From NCBI GenBank assembly GCA_029861955.1, contig JAOTYK010000012.1, positions 1 to 64,000 on the forward strand: a DNA stretch of 64,000 nucleotides. The letters run 5' to 3'. This document shows, piece by piece, positions 1 through 9,760 of this stretch. The translations under genes were made by a program, and so were the position numbers. Every line of letters starts with the position of its first letter. Position 1 is the stretch's first letter. Source of the stretch: Acidobacteriota bacterium (lineage in GTDB: Bacteria; Acidobacteriota; Polarisedimenticolia; Polarisedimenticolales; Polarisedimenticolaceae). The notes beneath the pieces were generated by a model. It ran no database searches. It was given only the letters and a program-made list of their open reading frames with translations, and had not been told where the DNA came from.

Positions 1-578
1 ATCGGACCGATCCCGACGGCTGGCTCGTTGCCGAGAAGCGCTGCGGGTCGTGTCGTCGGGGCTGGCGACGGCTGTGGAGGCTTCGGGTGTCCGGACACAC
101 ACCGGCGCCCCCCCTGGTCGATGATCGGCGGATTGTCTTCGCTTCACTGGACAACCAGATCTACGGCGTCCGTCGGCGAAACGGGCATCGTCTATGGGTG
201 GCCGATCTGGGACAGCGAATCTCCCGCTCCCTCGTCTCGGCACCGATCGAGGATATCGATCACCCCGAAGGGGCGGAGGCCAAGGTCATCCTCGTGATCC
301 CCGACGACGGACGCAAGATGCTGGCCCTCGACCCCCTGAACGGCTCCACGGCGGCCACTTACAGCCTCAGCAACCCCGACGATCGCCTGGTCGGTTCCCC
401 CGTCGTCACCCCGAATGGGCTGATTCTCGTCGCCCGACAGGGCTACGACCCCCGTTCCGCCTCGGTGGTCGTGCTCTCGCTCGTCCCGCCCGATCGGGAG
501 GATGGCGACGACGTAGGGGAAGAAAATGGCTATAATGACGGATCTGACCGAGCGGCCGCGTCACCCGAGACCCCCTGA
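1..578 (+). CDS. PQQ-type beta-propeller protein, C-terminal part (BamB-like), cut by window edge
   Basis: The reading frame is already open at base 3 and runs to the TGA ending at 578, so only the C-terminal ~190 residues are seen. Segments such as RIVFASLDNQIYGVRRRNG followed by HRLWVADLG are the blade pattern of PQQ-like beta-propellers (variable strand, 'D-N-x-x-Y-x-V-x-x-x-x-G-x-x-L-W'). This pattern occurs in BamB-type outer-membrane assembly lipoproteins and in related periplasmic propellers. A further blade covers the LALDPLNGSTAATYSL stretch. The last ~25 residues are Asp/Glu-rich and look disordered. The signal peptide would lie outside the window, so location and exact function cannot be judged. 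The dehydrogenase that follows starts 69 bases downstream and may or may not be co-transcribed. Confidence 0.6.
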   Translation, partial: RTDPDGWLVAEKRCGSCRRGWRRLWRLRVSGHTPAPPLVDDRRIVFASLDNQIYGVRRRNGHRLWVADLGQRISRSLVSAPIEDIDHPEGAEAKVILVIPDDGRKMLALDPLNGSTAATYSLSNPDDRLVGSPVVTPNGLILVARQGYDPRSASVVVLSLVPPDREDGDDVGEENGYNDGSDRAAASPETP

Positions 579-647
579 GGATCCGACGGGCTTCGACGCG
601 CCGACCGAAACCCCCTCGACCTTGAGGGCCCGAATCTAGGAGCAAGC

Positions 648-2753
648 GTGGCGCCGAAGACTGAGACTCCAAAAAAGAAGCTTGATGGGTTGGACCGACG
701 GCAACTTCTCGATCTCTACCGGACCATGTTGATCTCGCGAAAGGTCGACGACAAGGAGATCCAGCTCAAGCGACAGAACAAGATCTTCTTCCAGATCAAC
801 GGTGTCGGCCACGAGGCGATCGGCGCGGCCGTCGGCCACGTGTTCAAGCCGGGGAAGGACTGGTTCTTCTTTTACTACCGTGATCGAGCCGCCTCCGCAG
901 GCCTTGGCCTGTCCGCCTACGAGATGTTCCTGCAGGCCGCCGGAACCCCCGAGGACGCCCAGAGTGGCGGTCGCCAGATGCCGGCCCATTTCTCTTCTCG
1001 ACCGCTCAACATCGCCAATACGTCCTCTCCGACAGGCACCCAGTTCCTGCAAGCCGTCGGTGCCGCAGAGGCCGGTCGCTATGGCGGCAACATCGAGGGA
1101 ACCGACGTCGACCGAGCCGACGACGAAGTCGTTCTCGTGACCACCGGCGATGGGACGACGTCCCAGGGCGAGTTCTGGGAATCGCTTAACACCGCATCCA
1201 ACATGAAGCTGCCGGTGGTCTACCTGGTCGAGGACAACGGGTTCGCGATCTCCGTCCCGGTTGCCGACCAGACCCCGGGCGGCAGCATCAGCAAGCTGGT
1301 CGCCGCCTATCCGAATTTCCACATCGAAGACGTCGACGGCTGCGACGTCGTCGCCAGCGTGAAGGCCCTCGAACGGGCACACAAACATTGTCGCCAGGGC
1401 AAGGGGCCGGCGTTGATCCACGCCAGTGTGATCCGTCCCTATAGCCATTCGCTATCCGACGACGAGAGCCACTACAAGACCGCGGCGGAGCGCGAGAAGG
1501 AGGCCGCCCGCGACCCCCTGGTGACCTTCCCCCGCCTTCTCGTCGAGAAGGGCATCGTCGACGAAGAGGTGTTGACCGCGCTGGACCAACAACTCGATGA
1601 AGAGATCCAACAGGCGGCTGACCGTGCGTTCGAGGCGTCGCGTCCCGAGCCCGAGTCGGCGCTTCGCTGGGTCTACTCCGAGGATGTCGACCCGACCTCC
1701 TCGTTGTTCGAAAGCCAACCGGCCACCGATGGACAACCGACGACGATGGTCGATCTGATCAACAGCTGCATGCGGGACGAGATGCGTCGCGACCCCAGAA
1801 TCCTCTTGTTCGGCGAGGACGTCGCGGACGCTCGACCGGAAGCGTTGGACGAGGTGAAGGGCAAGGGCGGTGTGTTCAAGGTGACATGGGGCCTGCAGCG
1901 CGAGTTTGGTGCGACCCGCGTCTTCAACTCCCCTCTCGCCGAGGCAAACATCGTCGGCCGCGCCATCGGTCAGGCCCTTCGAGGTCTGCGTCCGGTGGTC
2001 GAGATCCAGTTCTTTGACTACATCTGGCCCGCCTACCATCAGATCCGCAACGAGCTGGCGACGATGCGCTGGCGATCCGCCGATGCGTTCAGTTGCCCGG
2101 TCGTGATCCGCGTGCCGTATGGCGGCTACATTCGCGGCGGGGCCATTTATCACAGTCAATCCGGCGCCTCGCTTCTGACCCACAACCCCGGCCTACGGGT
2201 TGTCTGTCCGTCAAACGCGCTCGACGCCAACGGACTCCTGCGCACCGCCATCCGGGCGGACGATCCCGTCCTGTTCCTCGAGCACAAGCACCTGTATCGC
2301 CAGACCTACAACAAGGGTGTCTATCCGGGACCCGACTACATGATCCCGTTCGGGAAGGCCCACCGTGTCCAGGAAGGCGACGACATCACCATCGTGACCT
2401 ACGGCGCGACGGTCCATCGGTCGGTGCAGGCACTCCGTGGGCTGCGGGACGAGGGCATCACTGCCGACATCCTCGATCTCAGGACGCTATCGCCTGTCGA
2501 CTGGGACTCCATCCGGGACTCCGTACGAAAGACCAGCAAGTGTCTCGTCCTCTACGAGGATGCGAAGTCATGGGGCTATGGAGCGGAGATCGCTGCGCGT
2601 CTATCGGAGGAGATGTACACGGAGCTCGACGGACCCGTGCGTCGGCTGGCCGCCACCGATACGTTCGTCGGCTACGCGCCGGAGCTGGAAGATTTCATCC
2701 TGCCGCAGGTCGCCGACATTCAGGATGCCGTTCGCGATCTCGTCAACTGGTAG
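648..2753 (+). CDS. 2-oxoacid (branched-chain type) dehydrogenase E1, alpha and beta subunits fused
   Basis: This is a 701-residue thiamine-diphosphate enzyme that would decarboxylate a 2-oxoacid and pass the acyl group to the lipoyl E2 of its complex. Residues ~15-350 are the E1-alpha module: the TPP motif starts with GDG at 167-169 and ends at the conserved Asn in EDNGFAIS (~197). Residues ~365-701 are the E1-beta module, with the LFGEDVA and [16 protein letters not shown] signatures and a transketolase C-terminal domain. The two subunits are separate genes in most bacteria; fused forms are known in Bacteroidota and Acidobacteriota. The GTG start is supported by TAGGAG at 637-642. No E2 or E3 gene lies nearby, so the substrate (branched-chain 2-oxoacids, pyruvate or acetoin) is not fixed by context. 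Confidence 0.9.
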   Translation: MAPKTETPKKKLDGLDRRQLLDLYRTMLISRKVDDKEIQLKRQNKIFFQINGVGHEAIGAAVGHVFKPGKDWFFFYYRDRAASAGLGLSAYEMFLQAAGTPEDAQSGGRQMPAHFSSRPLNIANTSSPTGTQFLQAVGAAEAGRYGGNIEGTDVDRADDEVVLVTTGDGTTSQGEFWESLNTASNMKLPVVYLVEDNGFAISVPVADQTPGGSISKLVAAYPNFHIEDVDGCDVVASVKALERAHKHCRQGKGPALIHASVIRPYSHSLSDDESHYKTAAEREKEAARDPLVTFPRLLVEKGIVDEEVLTALDQQLDEEIQQAADRAFEASRPEPESALRWVYSEDVDPTSSLFESQPATDGQPTTMVDLINSCMRDEMRRDPRILLFGEDVADARPEALDEVKGKGGVFKVTWGLQREFGATRVFNSPLAEANIVGRAIGQALRGLRPVVEIQFFDYIWPAYHQIRNELATMRWRSADAFSCPVVIRVPYGGYIRGGAIYHSQSGASLLTHNPGLRVVCPSNALDANGLLRTAIRADDPVLFLEHKHLYRQTYNKGVYPGPDYMIPFGKAHRVQEGDDITIVTYGATVHRSVQALRGLRDEGITADILDLRTLSPVDWDSIRDSVRKTSKCLVLYEDAKSWGYGAEIAARLSEEMYTELDGPVRRLAATDTFVGYAPELEDFILPQVADIQDAVRDLVNW

Positions 2754-2755
2754 CG

Positions 2756-3361
2756 TTACGCCTCGCCAGGTTCGAGCGTGAGAAGGTGTTGACCGGCTCG
2801 CACCTCCTGGCCGTCCGTCACCAGGATCTCGCTGACGCGGGCTTCGCGGCAGCCGTCTTCCTCGGAGAAGACGATCTGGCTGAAGGTCTTCATCACCTCG
2901 AGGAGACCGACGGGTTGCCCCACCACCACGGCATCGCCTACGGTGACGAAGGGCGGACGGTCGGGACCGGAACGACAGTAAAACACACCGGCGGTGGGTG
3001 CGAGGATCTGGATCGTTCTACCCGACGAAGCGGTGTTGATCGCGGCGTCGTTGTCGTCGGTGACGAGCGCCGCGCTCCTGTCGAGGGTCAGTAGTCTCTC
3101 GCCGTAGGCGATCGCGACACGCGTTCGCTTACCCGCCACCCCGTCAACGACCCGCCCTCCGACGTGGCGTGGTAACACGAGTCGGAATCGTCGATGAAGC
3201 CGCTCCAGGATACCCACTGCGTCGTCGGACGTGACTCGTGTTCCGACCGCTGGTGGCCCGACCCACCAGCCGATCGCCGGGGCAATTACCTGAAGTCCCT
3301 GCTCGGTCTCTTCGACGACGCACTCCAGCTCGGCGTACACCAGGTCGGGCGACGAACTCAC
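2756..3361 (-). CDS. Biotin carboxyl carrier protein with tandem biotinyl-like domains
   Basis: This is a 201-residue carrier subunit, the last gene of a three-gene acyl-CoA carboxylase operon. The C-terminal domain (~117-197) has the biotin site [11 protein letters not shown], with Lys158 as the expected biotinylated residue, and the flanking APTAGVFY and VGD...GQ elements of BCCP. Residues ~23-94 look like a second, degenerate biotinyl/lipoyl fold (IAPAIGWW, then [16 protein letters not shown], then [13 protein letters not shown]) in which the Met-Lys is missing. The start is taken as GTG at 3361 because it overlaps the carboxyltransferase stop as GTGA and has GGCGAGG about 8 bases upstream. 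A longer open frame reaching 3463 lies inside the upstream gene and was not used. The gene ends 2 bases from the convergent E1 gene. Confidence 0.85.
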   Translation of the reverse strand: MSSSPDLVYAELECVVEETEQGLQVIAPAIGWWVGPPAVGTRVTSDDAVGILERLHRRFRLVLPRHVGGRVVDGVAGKRTRVAIAYGERLLTLDRSAALVTDDNDAAINTASSGRTIQILAPTAGVFYCRSGPDRPPFVTVGDAVVVGQPVGLLEVMKTFSQIVFSEEDGCREARVSEILVTDGQEVRAGQHLLTLEPGEA

Positions 3362-5070
3362 GATTGCAACCTCGCCTGATCGTGGAGGGACCAGATGCGA
3401 GGATTCTTCACTCGTCGATAGCCGGTCGACTGGTAGGCCATCCTGACGAGGGCCTCCAACCACGGGCGTATCTCGCCGGGCGTGATGATCTCATCCACAT
3501 CCCGTCGCGCGGCCGCCGCCACCGGATTCATGTCCTCTTGAATTCGAGCTTCGGTACGGGCCATTCCCTCCCGCGTGCTCTCCGCGTCGTCACCCTCCAG
3601 CACCTTGAACTGCTCGTCCAGCTTGGTGCGGTAGGCGGCGATCGCCAACGTTCGCCCTTCCATGACCGCCAGTCGAGTCATCGGTGTCGCCAACTGCACC
3701 ACCGGCTGATACGGCAATCCGGCCATCGCGTAATACCCCGCCCCCGACGCCTTCCGTAGGAGAACCGTGAACATCGGAACGGTGTTGGTCGAGTTGGTGT
3801 AGATCAGACTCGATCCGTAGCCCAGCAGTCCCTGACGTTCGGCCTCGACGCCGATATCGAATCCCGAGACGTCCTGAAGCCAGATGATCGGGATCCCGTC
3901 GTCGTTGCAACAACGAGAGAACTGCGAGATCTTCGCGATGCCGTCGCGATAAAGGATGCCCCCGGGACGTGGCACGGAAGGGTCATCGGGATCGGAAGTC
4001 AGCTCGGGATTGTTTGCGATGAAGCCGGCGTACAGGCCGCCGACCCGGCCCACCCCGCAGACCATCTCTTTGCCCACATCGGGAAACATCTCCCAGAACA
4101 ACGAGTTGTCCACGAGTCGCGCCAACACCTCTCGCACGTCGTAGACCATCCGATGATCTTCCGGAAACAGCCCGTCGAGATCCTGCGGGGCCCAGTGCGG
4201 TTCTGCCGGATCTTCCCCGTAGCGGTAGTAGTCGGCGGCGGTGCCTGGGAGGCGACGAACCTCCTCACGGATTCTCAACAACAGCGTCTCGTCATCAGGG
4301 ACCCGATGATCGGCACAACGAGACAGATGCACATGAACATCCGCGCCCCCGATATCGAGGGAGGTGATCTCTTTCGACTTGGCACCCTTGATCAGCGCGG
4401 CGCCCGCGATCACCATGTACGCCTGCTCCGTCATGTAGACGATGTCGCTGATGATCGGCATATATCCGCCACCGGCGATACAATCCCCATGAACACCGGC
4501 GATCTGTGGCACCCCGGCGTCGGACAGCAGGGAGTTCATACGGAAGATGCCCCCGGCACCGTATTGACCGGGAAACGTCCGCGCCTGTTCGGGCAAGAAC
4601 AACCCCGAGCAGTCGACGAGATAGACAACAGGGAGACGGAGTCGCAGGGCCATTTCCTGGGCGCGCTGTGTCTTCTCCGGCGTCTGTGGCCACCAGGAGC
4701 CCGATGCCACCGTGTTGTCGTTGGCGATGACGACGCAGAATCGCCCCTCGATCTGGACGAACGCGGTGACGACGCCGGCCCCGGGTGAGGTGCGTCCGCC
4801 GAACTCCTCGCCGTGGTTCACGAGCGAGCCTACCGGAAACACTTCCGAGTCGGGATCCCGCAGAGCCTCGATCCGATCCCAGGTGGTCAGCTTGCCCTTC
4901 TCTCTGACCCGTGCGTGGTACTTCTCGCCCCATCCGGCCTGAACGTCGTCACGCAACGTCGTCAGCTCCCGGATTCGAGTCTCCATCGCTTCACGACGTG
5001 ACTCGAACTCGTCATCCGGCAGCCACTGCTGCCGTTCACGTCCCATCGGTTCTAGAATGACCCGGGCCAA
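3358..5070 (-). CDS. Acyl-CoA carboxylase carboxyltransferase subunit
   Basis: The 570-residue carboxyltransferase moves carboxyl from carboxybiotin to an acyl-CoA. It has both crotonase-fold halves: an N-terminal half with VVYLVDCSG and GAGGIFRMN, and a C-terminal half with [13 protein letters not shown] and [13 protein letters not shown]. This is the arrangement of propionyl-/methylcrotonyl-/geranyl-CoA carboxylase beta subunits (usual length 510-570). The start is TTG at 5070, chosen because AAGGAG lies 8 bases upstream and overlaps the end of the biotin carboxylase gene; an ATG nine codons in is the alternative. The stop overlaps the carrier start (GTGA). Sequence alone does not separate acetyl, propionyl and methylcrotonyl specificity. 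Confidence 0.9.
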   Translation of the reverse strand: MARVILEPMGRERQQWLPDDEFESRREAMETRIRELTTLRDDVQAGWGEKYHARVREKGKLTTWDRIEALRDPDSEVFPVGSLVNHGEEFGGRTSPGAGVVTAFVQIEGRFCVVIANDNTVASGSWWPQTPEKTQRAQEMALRLRLPVVYLVDCSGLFLPEQARTFPGQYGAGGIFRMNSLLSDAGVPQIAGVHGDCIAGGGYMPIISDIVYMTEQAYMVIAGAALIKGAKSKEITSLDIGGADVHVHLSRCADHRVPDDETLLLRIREEVRRLPGTAADYYRYGEDPAEPHWAPQDLDGLFPEDHRMVYDVREVLARLVDNSLFWEMFPDVGKEMVCGVGRVGGLYAGFIANNPELTSDPDDPSVPRPGGILYRDGIAKISQFSRCCNDDGIPIIWLQDVSGFDIGVEAERQGLLGYGSSLIYTNSTNTVPMFTVLLRKASGAGYYAMAGLPYQPVVQLATPMTRLAVMEGRTLAIAAYRTKLDEQFKVLEGDDAESTREGMARTEARIQEDMNPVAAAARRDVDEIITPGEIRPWLEALVRMAYQSTGYRRVKNPRIWSLHDQARLQS

Positions 5071-5074
5071 GTTA

Positions 5075-6478
5075 CTACTCCTTCTTCGTCGCAGGATCGA
5101 TCGCGAGCGACTTCAGTAGATCGCCACGCTGGAGAAACTCGATGTCGAACTCCCCACGGCAGAATGCACCGTCTTCCAACAGCCTACGATGGAATGGAAT
5201 CGTCGTGTGAACCCCGGTGATGCGCATCGCGTCCAGCGCCTTGCGCGAAGCGGCCAGAGTCGCCTCGCGATCCTTCCCGGAGACAATAAGTTTTCCGATC
5301 ATCGAATCGTAGTGCGGTGGGATGCGGTAGCCCTCGACAACGGCCGAGTCCCAGCGAACCTCGGCTCCGTCGATCTGCTTCGGCGGTAACCTCAGACCCT
5401 CGATGACACCGGGATCGGGCGCGAACTCCCGAACCGGGTCTTCGGCGTTGATCCTGAATTCCATCGCATGCCGTTGCGGTCGCGTCTCATTGCCGGCGGC
5501 GACCATCGCCGGATCGAGGGCCTGCCCACTGGCGATCCGGAACTGAGCCACAACCAGATCGACCCCGTAAACCATCTCGGTGACCGGATGCTCGACCTGC
5601 AATCGGGCGTTCATCTCCATGAAGTAGTAACGATCGTCGGAGTCCCGAAGGAACTCGACCGTTCCCGCGCCGCGATAGCCCAACGCGGCGCAGGCGTCGG
5701 CGACCCGTTTACCGAGCTTCCGACGAACGTCGTCACTCACCACGGGCGACGGGGACTCTTCGACAAGTTTCTGATGCTTTCTCTGGATCGAGCAGTCTCG
5801 CTCGCCGAGGTGAATAGCCCGCCCGCGTGCATCCACAACGATCTGAAACTCGACGTGTCGTGCAGAGGTCAAGAACTTCTCGAGGTACAGGCTCGAATCG
5901 CCGAACGCCGTACCTGCCTCGAGGGTGGCCTCCGCAAAACCGCGCTCCAGTTCGTCTGCGTCCGCGCAACGACGCATCCCCTTGCCCCCTCCACCGGAGA
6001 CGGCCTTCAGCAGAACGGGAAACCCCACGCGGGTGGCCACCTCACGCGCCTCATCCAGCCCCGACAGGACTCCCGACGAGCCGACCAACGTCGGCACTCC
6101 CAGAGCCTGCATGGTCTGTCGAGCGATCGCCTTGTCCCCCATCTTCCGGATCGCCGCCGGCGGCGGACCGATGAACGCGATCCCCATCTGCCGGCACTGG
6201 GCGGCAAAACGCGCATTCTCCGACAGGAAACCGTACCCCGGGTGGATCGCCTGACAGTCGGACTGCTCGGCAGCGATCAGAATAGACGCGCCATCCAGAT
6301 AGGAAGCGGCGCTCCGCGCGGGCCCGATGCAGATCGCGAGATCCGCCGACGCGACCCAGGGAGCGTCGCGGTCGGCCTCCGAAAAGACGACCACGCTCTC
6401 CACGTCGAGGGCGCGACACGCGCGGATGATGCGCTGAGCGATTTCGCCGCGATTGGCGATCAGGATTCGTCGAAACAA
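5075..6478 (-). CDS. accC: Biotin carboxylase subunit of acyl-CoA carboxylase
   Basis: The 467-residue ATP-grasp enzyme carboxylates carrier-bound biotin using bicarbonate and ATP. The N-terminal Rossmann-like part opens with [15 protein letters not shown]. The glycine loop SGGGGKGMR is at ~161-169, and the catalytic segment [14 protein letters not shown] is at ~290-303. A C-terminal biotin carboxylase domain follows, and the length is typical for AccC/PccA without a fused carrier. The start is TTG at 6478, giving [11 protein letters not shown]. It is the first gene of the carboxylase operon, 4 bases ahead of the carboxyltransferase start and divergent from the aminotransferase gene. The symbol is used for the family; the complex may be a propionyl- or methylcrotonyl-type carboxylase. 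Confidence 0.92.
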   Translation of the reverse strand: MFRRILIANRGEIAQRIIRACRALDVESVVVFSEADRDAPWVASADLAICIGPARSAASYLDGASILIAAEQSDCQAIHPGYGFLSENARFAAQCRQMGIAFIGPPPAAIRKMGDKAIARQTMQALGVPTLVGSSGVLSGLDEAREVATRVGFPVLLKAVSGGGGKGMRRCADADELERGFAEATLEAGTAFGDSSLYLEKFLTSARHVEFQIVVDARGRAIHLGERDCSIQRKHQKLVEESPSPVVSDDVRRKLGKRVADACAALGYRGAGTVEFLRDSDDRYYFMEMNARLQVEHPVTEMVYGVDLVVAQFRIASGQALDPAMVAAGNETRPQRHAMEFRINAEDPVREFAPDPGVIEGLRLPPKQIDGAEVRWDSAVVEGYRIPPHYDSMIGKLIVSGKDREATLAASRKALDAMRITGVHTTIPFHRRLLEDGAFCRGEFDIEFLQRGDLLKSLAIDPATKKE

Positions 6479-6503
6479 AGTCGTCTTCCCAATTGGAAGT
6501 GGA

Positions 6504-6512
6504 ATCTTACCA
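6504..6512 (-). promoter_or_regulatory. Possible extended -10 promoter for the carboxylase operon
   Basis: Read on the minus strand this is TGGTAAGAT, an extended -10 (TGn plus TAAGAT) about 26 bases upstream of the accC start. No good -35 box was found. Sequence pattern only. Confidence 0.3.
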
Positions 6513-6535
6513 GCTTCATCGGTGCCTGCTAGACT
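6507..6535 (+). promoter_or_regulatory. Possible sigma70-type promoter for the aminotransferase gene
   Basis: TTACCA at 6507-6512 and TAGACT at 6530-6535 are separated by 17 bases, four of six matches in each box. Transcription would begin only a few bases before the AGGAGG at 6544. It overlaps the proposed minus-strand element, so the two divergent promoters could compete. Confidence 0.3.
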
Positions 6536-6558
6536 TTAGCCACAGGAGGTTGTCGACC

Positions 6559-7755
6559 GTGAAGATCTCTCATCGCGCCCTGAACATGCCCGCGTCACCC
6601 ATTCGCCGGCTTGCGCCGTTTGCCGTGGAGGCCCGAGAGCGTGGCAGGACGGTCTATGGCCTCAATATCGGCCAACCGGATATCGCTACACCTCCGGAGA
6701 TCCTTGAGCGGCTACGCAACTTCGATCAAACGAATGTGGCCTACGGGCCTTCGCAGGGATTACCGGAATTCATCGACGCGATCAAGCGTTACTACGATCG
6801 CTGGGAACTGGGTTACGCCCATGATGAGATCTTCGTGACCACCGGCGGCAGCGAAGCCCTACTGTTCGTTTTTGCCGCGATCGCCGACCCGGGTGACGAG
6901 GTTCTGGTCTTCGAACCGTTCTATACGAACTACACGGGATTCGCGGAACTGATCGGCGTCCGGACGGTGCCGATCACGACTCACGGTTCCGACGGCTACC
7001 ATCTTCCGTCGGCGGAGACGATCGAGAGCAAGATCGGCCCGCGGACCAAGGCCATCGTGCTCTGTTCGCCCAACAACCCCACTGGGACCGTGTACAGCGA
7101 CGAAGAGATGGAGCGCATCGGCGCACTGTGCCGACGTCACGATCTGTTCCTGATCTCCGACGAGGTCTATCGAGAGTTTACCTACGACGGTCTCCGACAT
7201 CGGAGCGCCGCAACGCTGGCGGGCATCGAGGATCGCGTCATCCTCACGGACAGCCTATCGAAGCGTGTCTCTCTCTGTGGTGCCAGGGTCGGATGGATCG
7301 CGACCCACCATCGCGGTGTGCTGGACGCCGCGTTGAAGTTCGGTCAGGCGCGTCTCTGCCCCCCGACCCTTGGGCAATGGATCGGTGCGGCGTTCATGGA
7401 CATCTCACCGGACTACATGGACGGCGTGATCCGCGAGTACGAGAGTCGACGTAACACCGTTCTCGACGGGCTCGCAGCCATCGATGGCGTACGCGTCCAG
7501 AAGCCGGAAGGTGCCTTCTACCTCTGCGTCGGACTCCCCGTCGATAACGCCCAGAAGTTTGCCGAGTTCCTTCTGCAGGACTTTCACCTCGAGAACGAGA
7601 CTGTCATGGTGGCGCCCGGAGATGGCTTCTACGCCACCGAGGGACGTGGTCAGGACGAGATCCGGATCGCATACGTACTCAACCGCGAGTCGCTAACTCG
7701 ATCGATGCGCATTGTTGGCGAGGCGCTGTCGGCGTATCCCGGGCGCGTGGGCTAA
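6559..7755 (+). CDS. PLP-dependent class I/II aminotransferase
   Basis: This is a 398-residue fold-type I aminotransferase. It opens with LNIGQPDIATPPE and has the CSPNNPTGTVY and ISDEVYREF segments. The pyridoxal lysine is in DSLSKRVSLCGARVGW, and a C-terminal FYLCVGLP strand follows. This is the aspartate/aromatic aminotransferase subgroup I; the amino donor cannot be read from sequence. The start is GTG at 6559, with a perfect AGGAGG at 6544-6549 nine bases upstream; the open frame begins earlier at 6493 but without such a site. The 3' end overlaps the convergent heptosyltransferase gene by 63 bases. A second aminotransferase of the same fold (53978-55126) sits in the lysine operon, so this one probably has a different role. 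Confidence 0.85.
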   Translation: MKISHRALNMPASPIRRLAPFAVEARERGRTVYGLNIGQPDIATPPEILERLRNFDQTNVAYGPSQGLPEFIDAIKRYYDRWELGYAHDEIFVTTGGSEALLFVFAAIADPGDEVLVFEPFYTNYTGFAELIGVRTVPITTHGSDGYHLPSAETIESKIGPRTKAIVLCSPNNPTGTVYSDEEMERIGALCRRHDLFLISDEVYREFTYDGLRHRSAATLAGIEDRVILTDSLSKRVSLCGARVGWIATHHRGVLDAALKFGQARLCPPTLGQWIGAAFMDISPDYMDGVIREYESRRNTVLDGLAAIDGVRVQKPEGAFYLCVGLPVDNAQKFAEFLLQDFHLENETVMVAPGDGFYATEGRGQDEIRIAYVLNRESLTRSMRIVGEALSAYPGRVG

Positions 7756-8775
7756 GTCCAGGGATCGACGGACCCGCTCTACCGCGGCCCAGACCGCCCC
7801 ACTTTCGACCGTCTTGACGCAGTCGTGATGGCGTAACGGGCAACGCGCGGGACCGTGCCGATGGCAAGGACGGCAATCAAGACCCTCGCGTTGGACCGTC
7901 TCTACGGTTTCGCTGAACACCGTGTAACCCATTTCGGGGACGGTCGGCCCGAAGATGCTGACCACCGGGCAGCCGGCGGCACCGGCCAGATGTCCCGAGC
8001 CGCTGTCATTGCAGACCGCCACATCGGCCAGGGCGAAGAGAGCCAACGAGTGACGAAGCCCGGTGCGCCCCGCAAGGCTAATGGAGCCCTCGCATAGGGA
8101 AGCGATCCGACGGCAGAGCGACGACTCGCCCGCCGACCCGCTCACCACGACGTCAAACCCTTTCGAAACGAGGCGCTGCCCCAGCTCGACGAAGCCCGCT
8201 TCCGTCCAACGTTTTGTCGCCCAGGTGGCCCCCGGGGCCACCACGGCCAGCCGGCGCCCCCGACCCACTCCGGTGTCGCCAAGCATCGAACGGACGTCGC
8301 TCAACGACGCTTCGTCAATCGGCAGCTGCAGTCCCCGTTGTACGGTCCCGTCGCCGAGAATCGGCCGGGCCAGTTTGCCGTAGCGACGCGCCACATGGAT
8401 CGATCCATCCCACGGAACGGTACGGGTGTAGGCCCAACGCCCGGCGGCCCGCCCGAATCCGATGCGTTGCGGAGCTCCGGACAACCGAGCGATCAGGCCG
8501 CTCCGATGCGATCGGTGGGCCACGAGCACGACGTCGTACTCCCCTCGGATCGTGCGAATGAGCCGCACAAGATCCACCACGTGGGCGCGACGCTTACGCT
8601 TTTCGAAGCGGTGAATACGATCCACACCCACCAGGTCTCGATACAACTCGTCGCCGACCGCCGTCGTCAGGAACCCGAGGGTCGAGACCGCGTCGGCAGC
8701 CGCCAGCTTGCGAATAAGCGGATGCAGCAACAGGAGATCACCGAGGAAACCCGTGTGGACCAGTAGAACACGCAC
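7693..8775 (-). CDS. Glycosyltransferase family 9 (ADP-heptose:LPS heptosyltransferase-like)
   Basis: The 360-residue GT-B enzyme resembles WaaF/WaaC heptosyltransferases of LPS inner-core synthesis. It begins with the family motif VLLVHTGFLGDLLLLHPL. The nucleotide-sugar domain has APGATWATKRW and, in the C-terminal half, CNDSGSGHLAGAAGCPVVSIFGPT. A Cys-containing segment (CRPCHRHGPARCPLRHHDC) precedes the last helix, as in WaaF. The start is GTG at 8775, immediately after the TAG of the upstream gene. It implies an outer membrane with core-oligosaccharide LPS. The final ~20 residues overlap the convergent aminotransferase gene. Confidence 0.88.
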   Translation of the reverse strand: MRVLLVHTGFLGDLLLLHPLIRKLAAADAVSTLGFLTTAVGDELYRDLVGVDRIHRFEKRKRRAHVVDLVRLIRTIRGEYDVVLVAHRSHRSGLIARLSGAPQRIGFGRAAGRWAYTRTVPWDGSIHVARRYGKLARPILGDGTVQRGLQLPIDEASLSDVRSMLGDTGVGRGRRLAVVAPGATWATKRWTEAGFVELGQRLVSKGFDVVVSGSAGESSLCRRIASLCEGSISLAGRTGLRHSLALFALADVAVCNDSGSGHLAGAAGCPVVSIFGPTVPEMGYTVFSETVETVQREGLDCRPCHRHGPARCPLRHHDCVKTVESGAVWAAVERVRRSLDLAHAPGIRRQRLANNAHRSS

Positions 8776-9693
8776 CTAGGAGCCCGCCGTGTGCTCGATG
8801 GCGGCCGCCAGGAGCGGGATGTTCAACTCGTGATGGCCGATCAGTTGATAGCCGTCTCCCCCGGCCGCGGTCGGTCGACGGAGGACGTTCTGCTCCGTGC
8901 GATACTGGCGCTGCATATCGAGGTTTGCGGTGCTGATCGGCGGTCGCGCTCCACCACGCGCCCGCGCCTCGGCCAACGCCTTCAGGAACACCTCCGGTAG
9001 CTGGACTGCGGAACCGCAGTTCAACCAGACGCCGCCGCTCATTCCCTCGAGGGTTGTTGCGAGTCGCCGAAAGTCGTTGAACGTTGCAGCGCCGAGAGCC
9101 GCGCCGTCCACCGCCGGATGCATATGGATCGTGTCGCAACCGATGGCGACATGGATGGTCACCGGAACGCCCGCCTCCGCCGCCATGCCCAGCACGCTGT
9201 CCTTCAAATGGGGAAGCTGCCCGTCGATCATCTGCGATCCCAGTACCTCACCGAGACCCCGTCCCGACGCGTGAGCATCGGCGCACGCCGCGGCGAAGGC
9301 GGCACCGGTCTCTTCAACTCGCCCGAACGAGCCGTCCCCCAGGCCGTCCTGTACATTTTCCGAAGTCTGGCCGATGGCGGCGATTTCCCAGTCGTGGATC
9401 GCGGCGGCACCGTTGAGGGCAAGCCCCTGGACGTGGCCGGAGTGAATCAACTGCCCGAGGATCGGTGCCAGGCCGACCTTGATGACGTGTCCACCCAGCG
9501 CCCACAAGACCGGTGCGTCGTTTGCGCGGGCCTGGACGATCGCCTTCGCGAGTCCTCTGAGTTGCCGTACCGCAAGTAGGTCGCCGAGGCCATCGAGGAA
9601 GTCCCCCACGCTACCGGCGGGGTCGACCGTGCGACCGAACAGATCGCGTCCGACTCGATGATCGCGACCACGGATGGATCGTCGTTGACTCAC
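8776..9693 (-). CDS. Deoxyhypusine-synthase-like conserved protein, function unknown
   Basis: The 305-residue protein has segments that recall the NAD-binding part of the deoxyhypusine/homospermidine synthase family: WALGGHVIKVGLAPILGQLI, then LALNGAAAIHDWEIAAIGQT. Conserved-looking stretches IHVAIGCDTIHMHP and WLNCGSAVQLPEVFLKAL follow. The GSDSGARPDEAVSWGK type of motif that carries the catalytic lysine in true deoxyhypusine synthases is not present, so that reaction should not be assumed. The start is GTG at 9693. It lies directly upstream of the heptosyltransferase with no gap, which hints at a link with nucleotide-sugar or LPS metabolism (inference only). The family assignment is from memory of the motif pattern and needs a profile search. 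Confidence 0.55.
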   Translation of the reverse strand: MSQRRSIRGRDHRVGRDLFGRTVDPAGSVGDFLDGLGDLLAVRQLRGLAKAIVQARANDAPVLWALGGHVIKVGLAPILGQLIHSGHVQGLALNGAAAIHDWEIAAIGQTSENVQDGLGDGSFGRVEETGAAFAAACADAHASGRGLGEVLGSQMIDGQLPHLKDSVLGMAAEAGVPVTIHVAIGCDTIHMHPAVDGAALGAATFNDFRRLATTLEGMSGGVWLNCGSAVQLPEVFLKALAEARARGGARPPISTANLDMQRQYRTEQNVLRRPTAAGGDGYQLIGHHELNIPLLAAAIEHTAGS

Positions 9694-9760
9694 TCGCTAC
9701 TCGTTCGCTTGCAGGCAGAAGTAATACTGTAAGTCGGATCCGCCTCGTCCAGTTCTTGCT

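Noticed and set aside
2093-3094. 333-residue plus-strand frame bridging E1 and the biotin carrier gene
   Set aside because: Out of frame with E1 and antisense to the carrier; no domain signal.
5468-6532. 354-residue plus-strand frame
   Set aside because: Antisense shadow of the biotin carboxylase gene.
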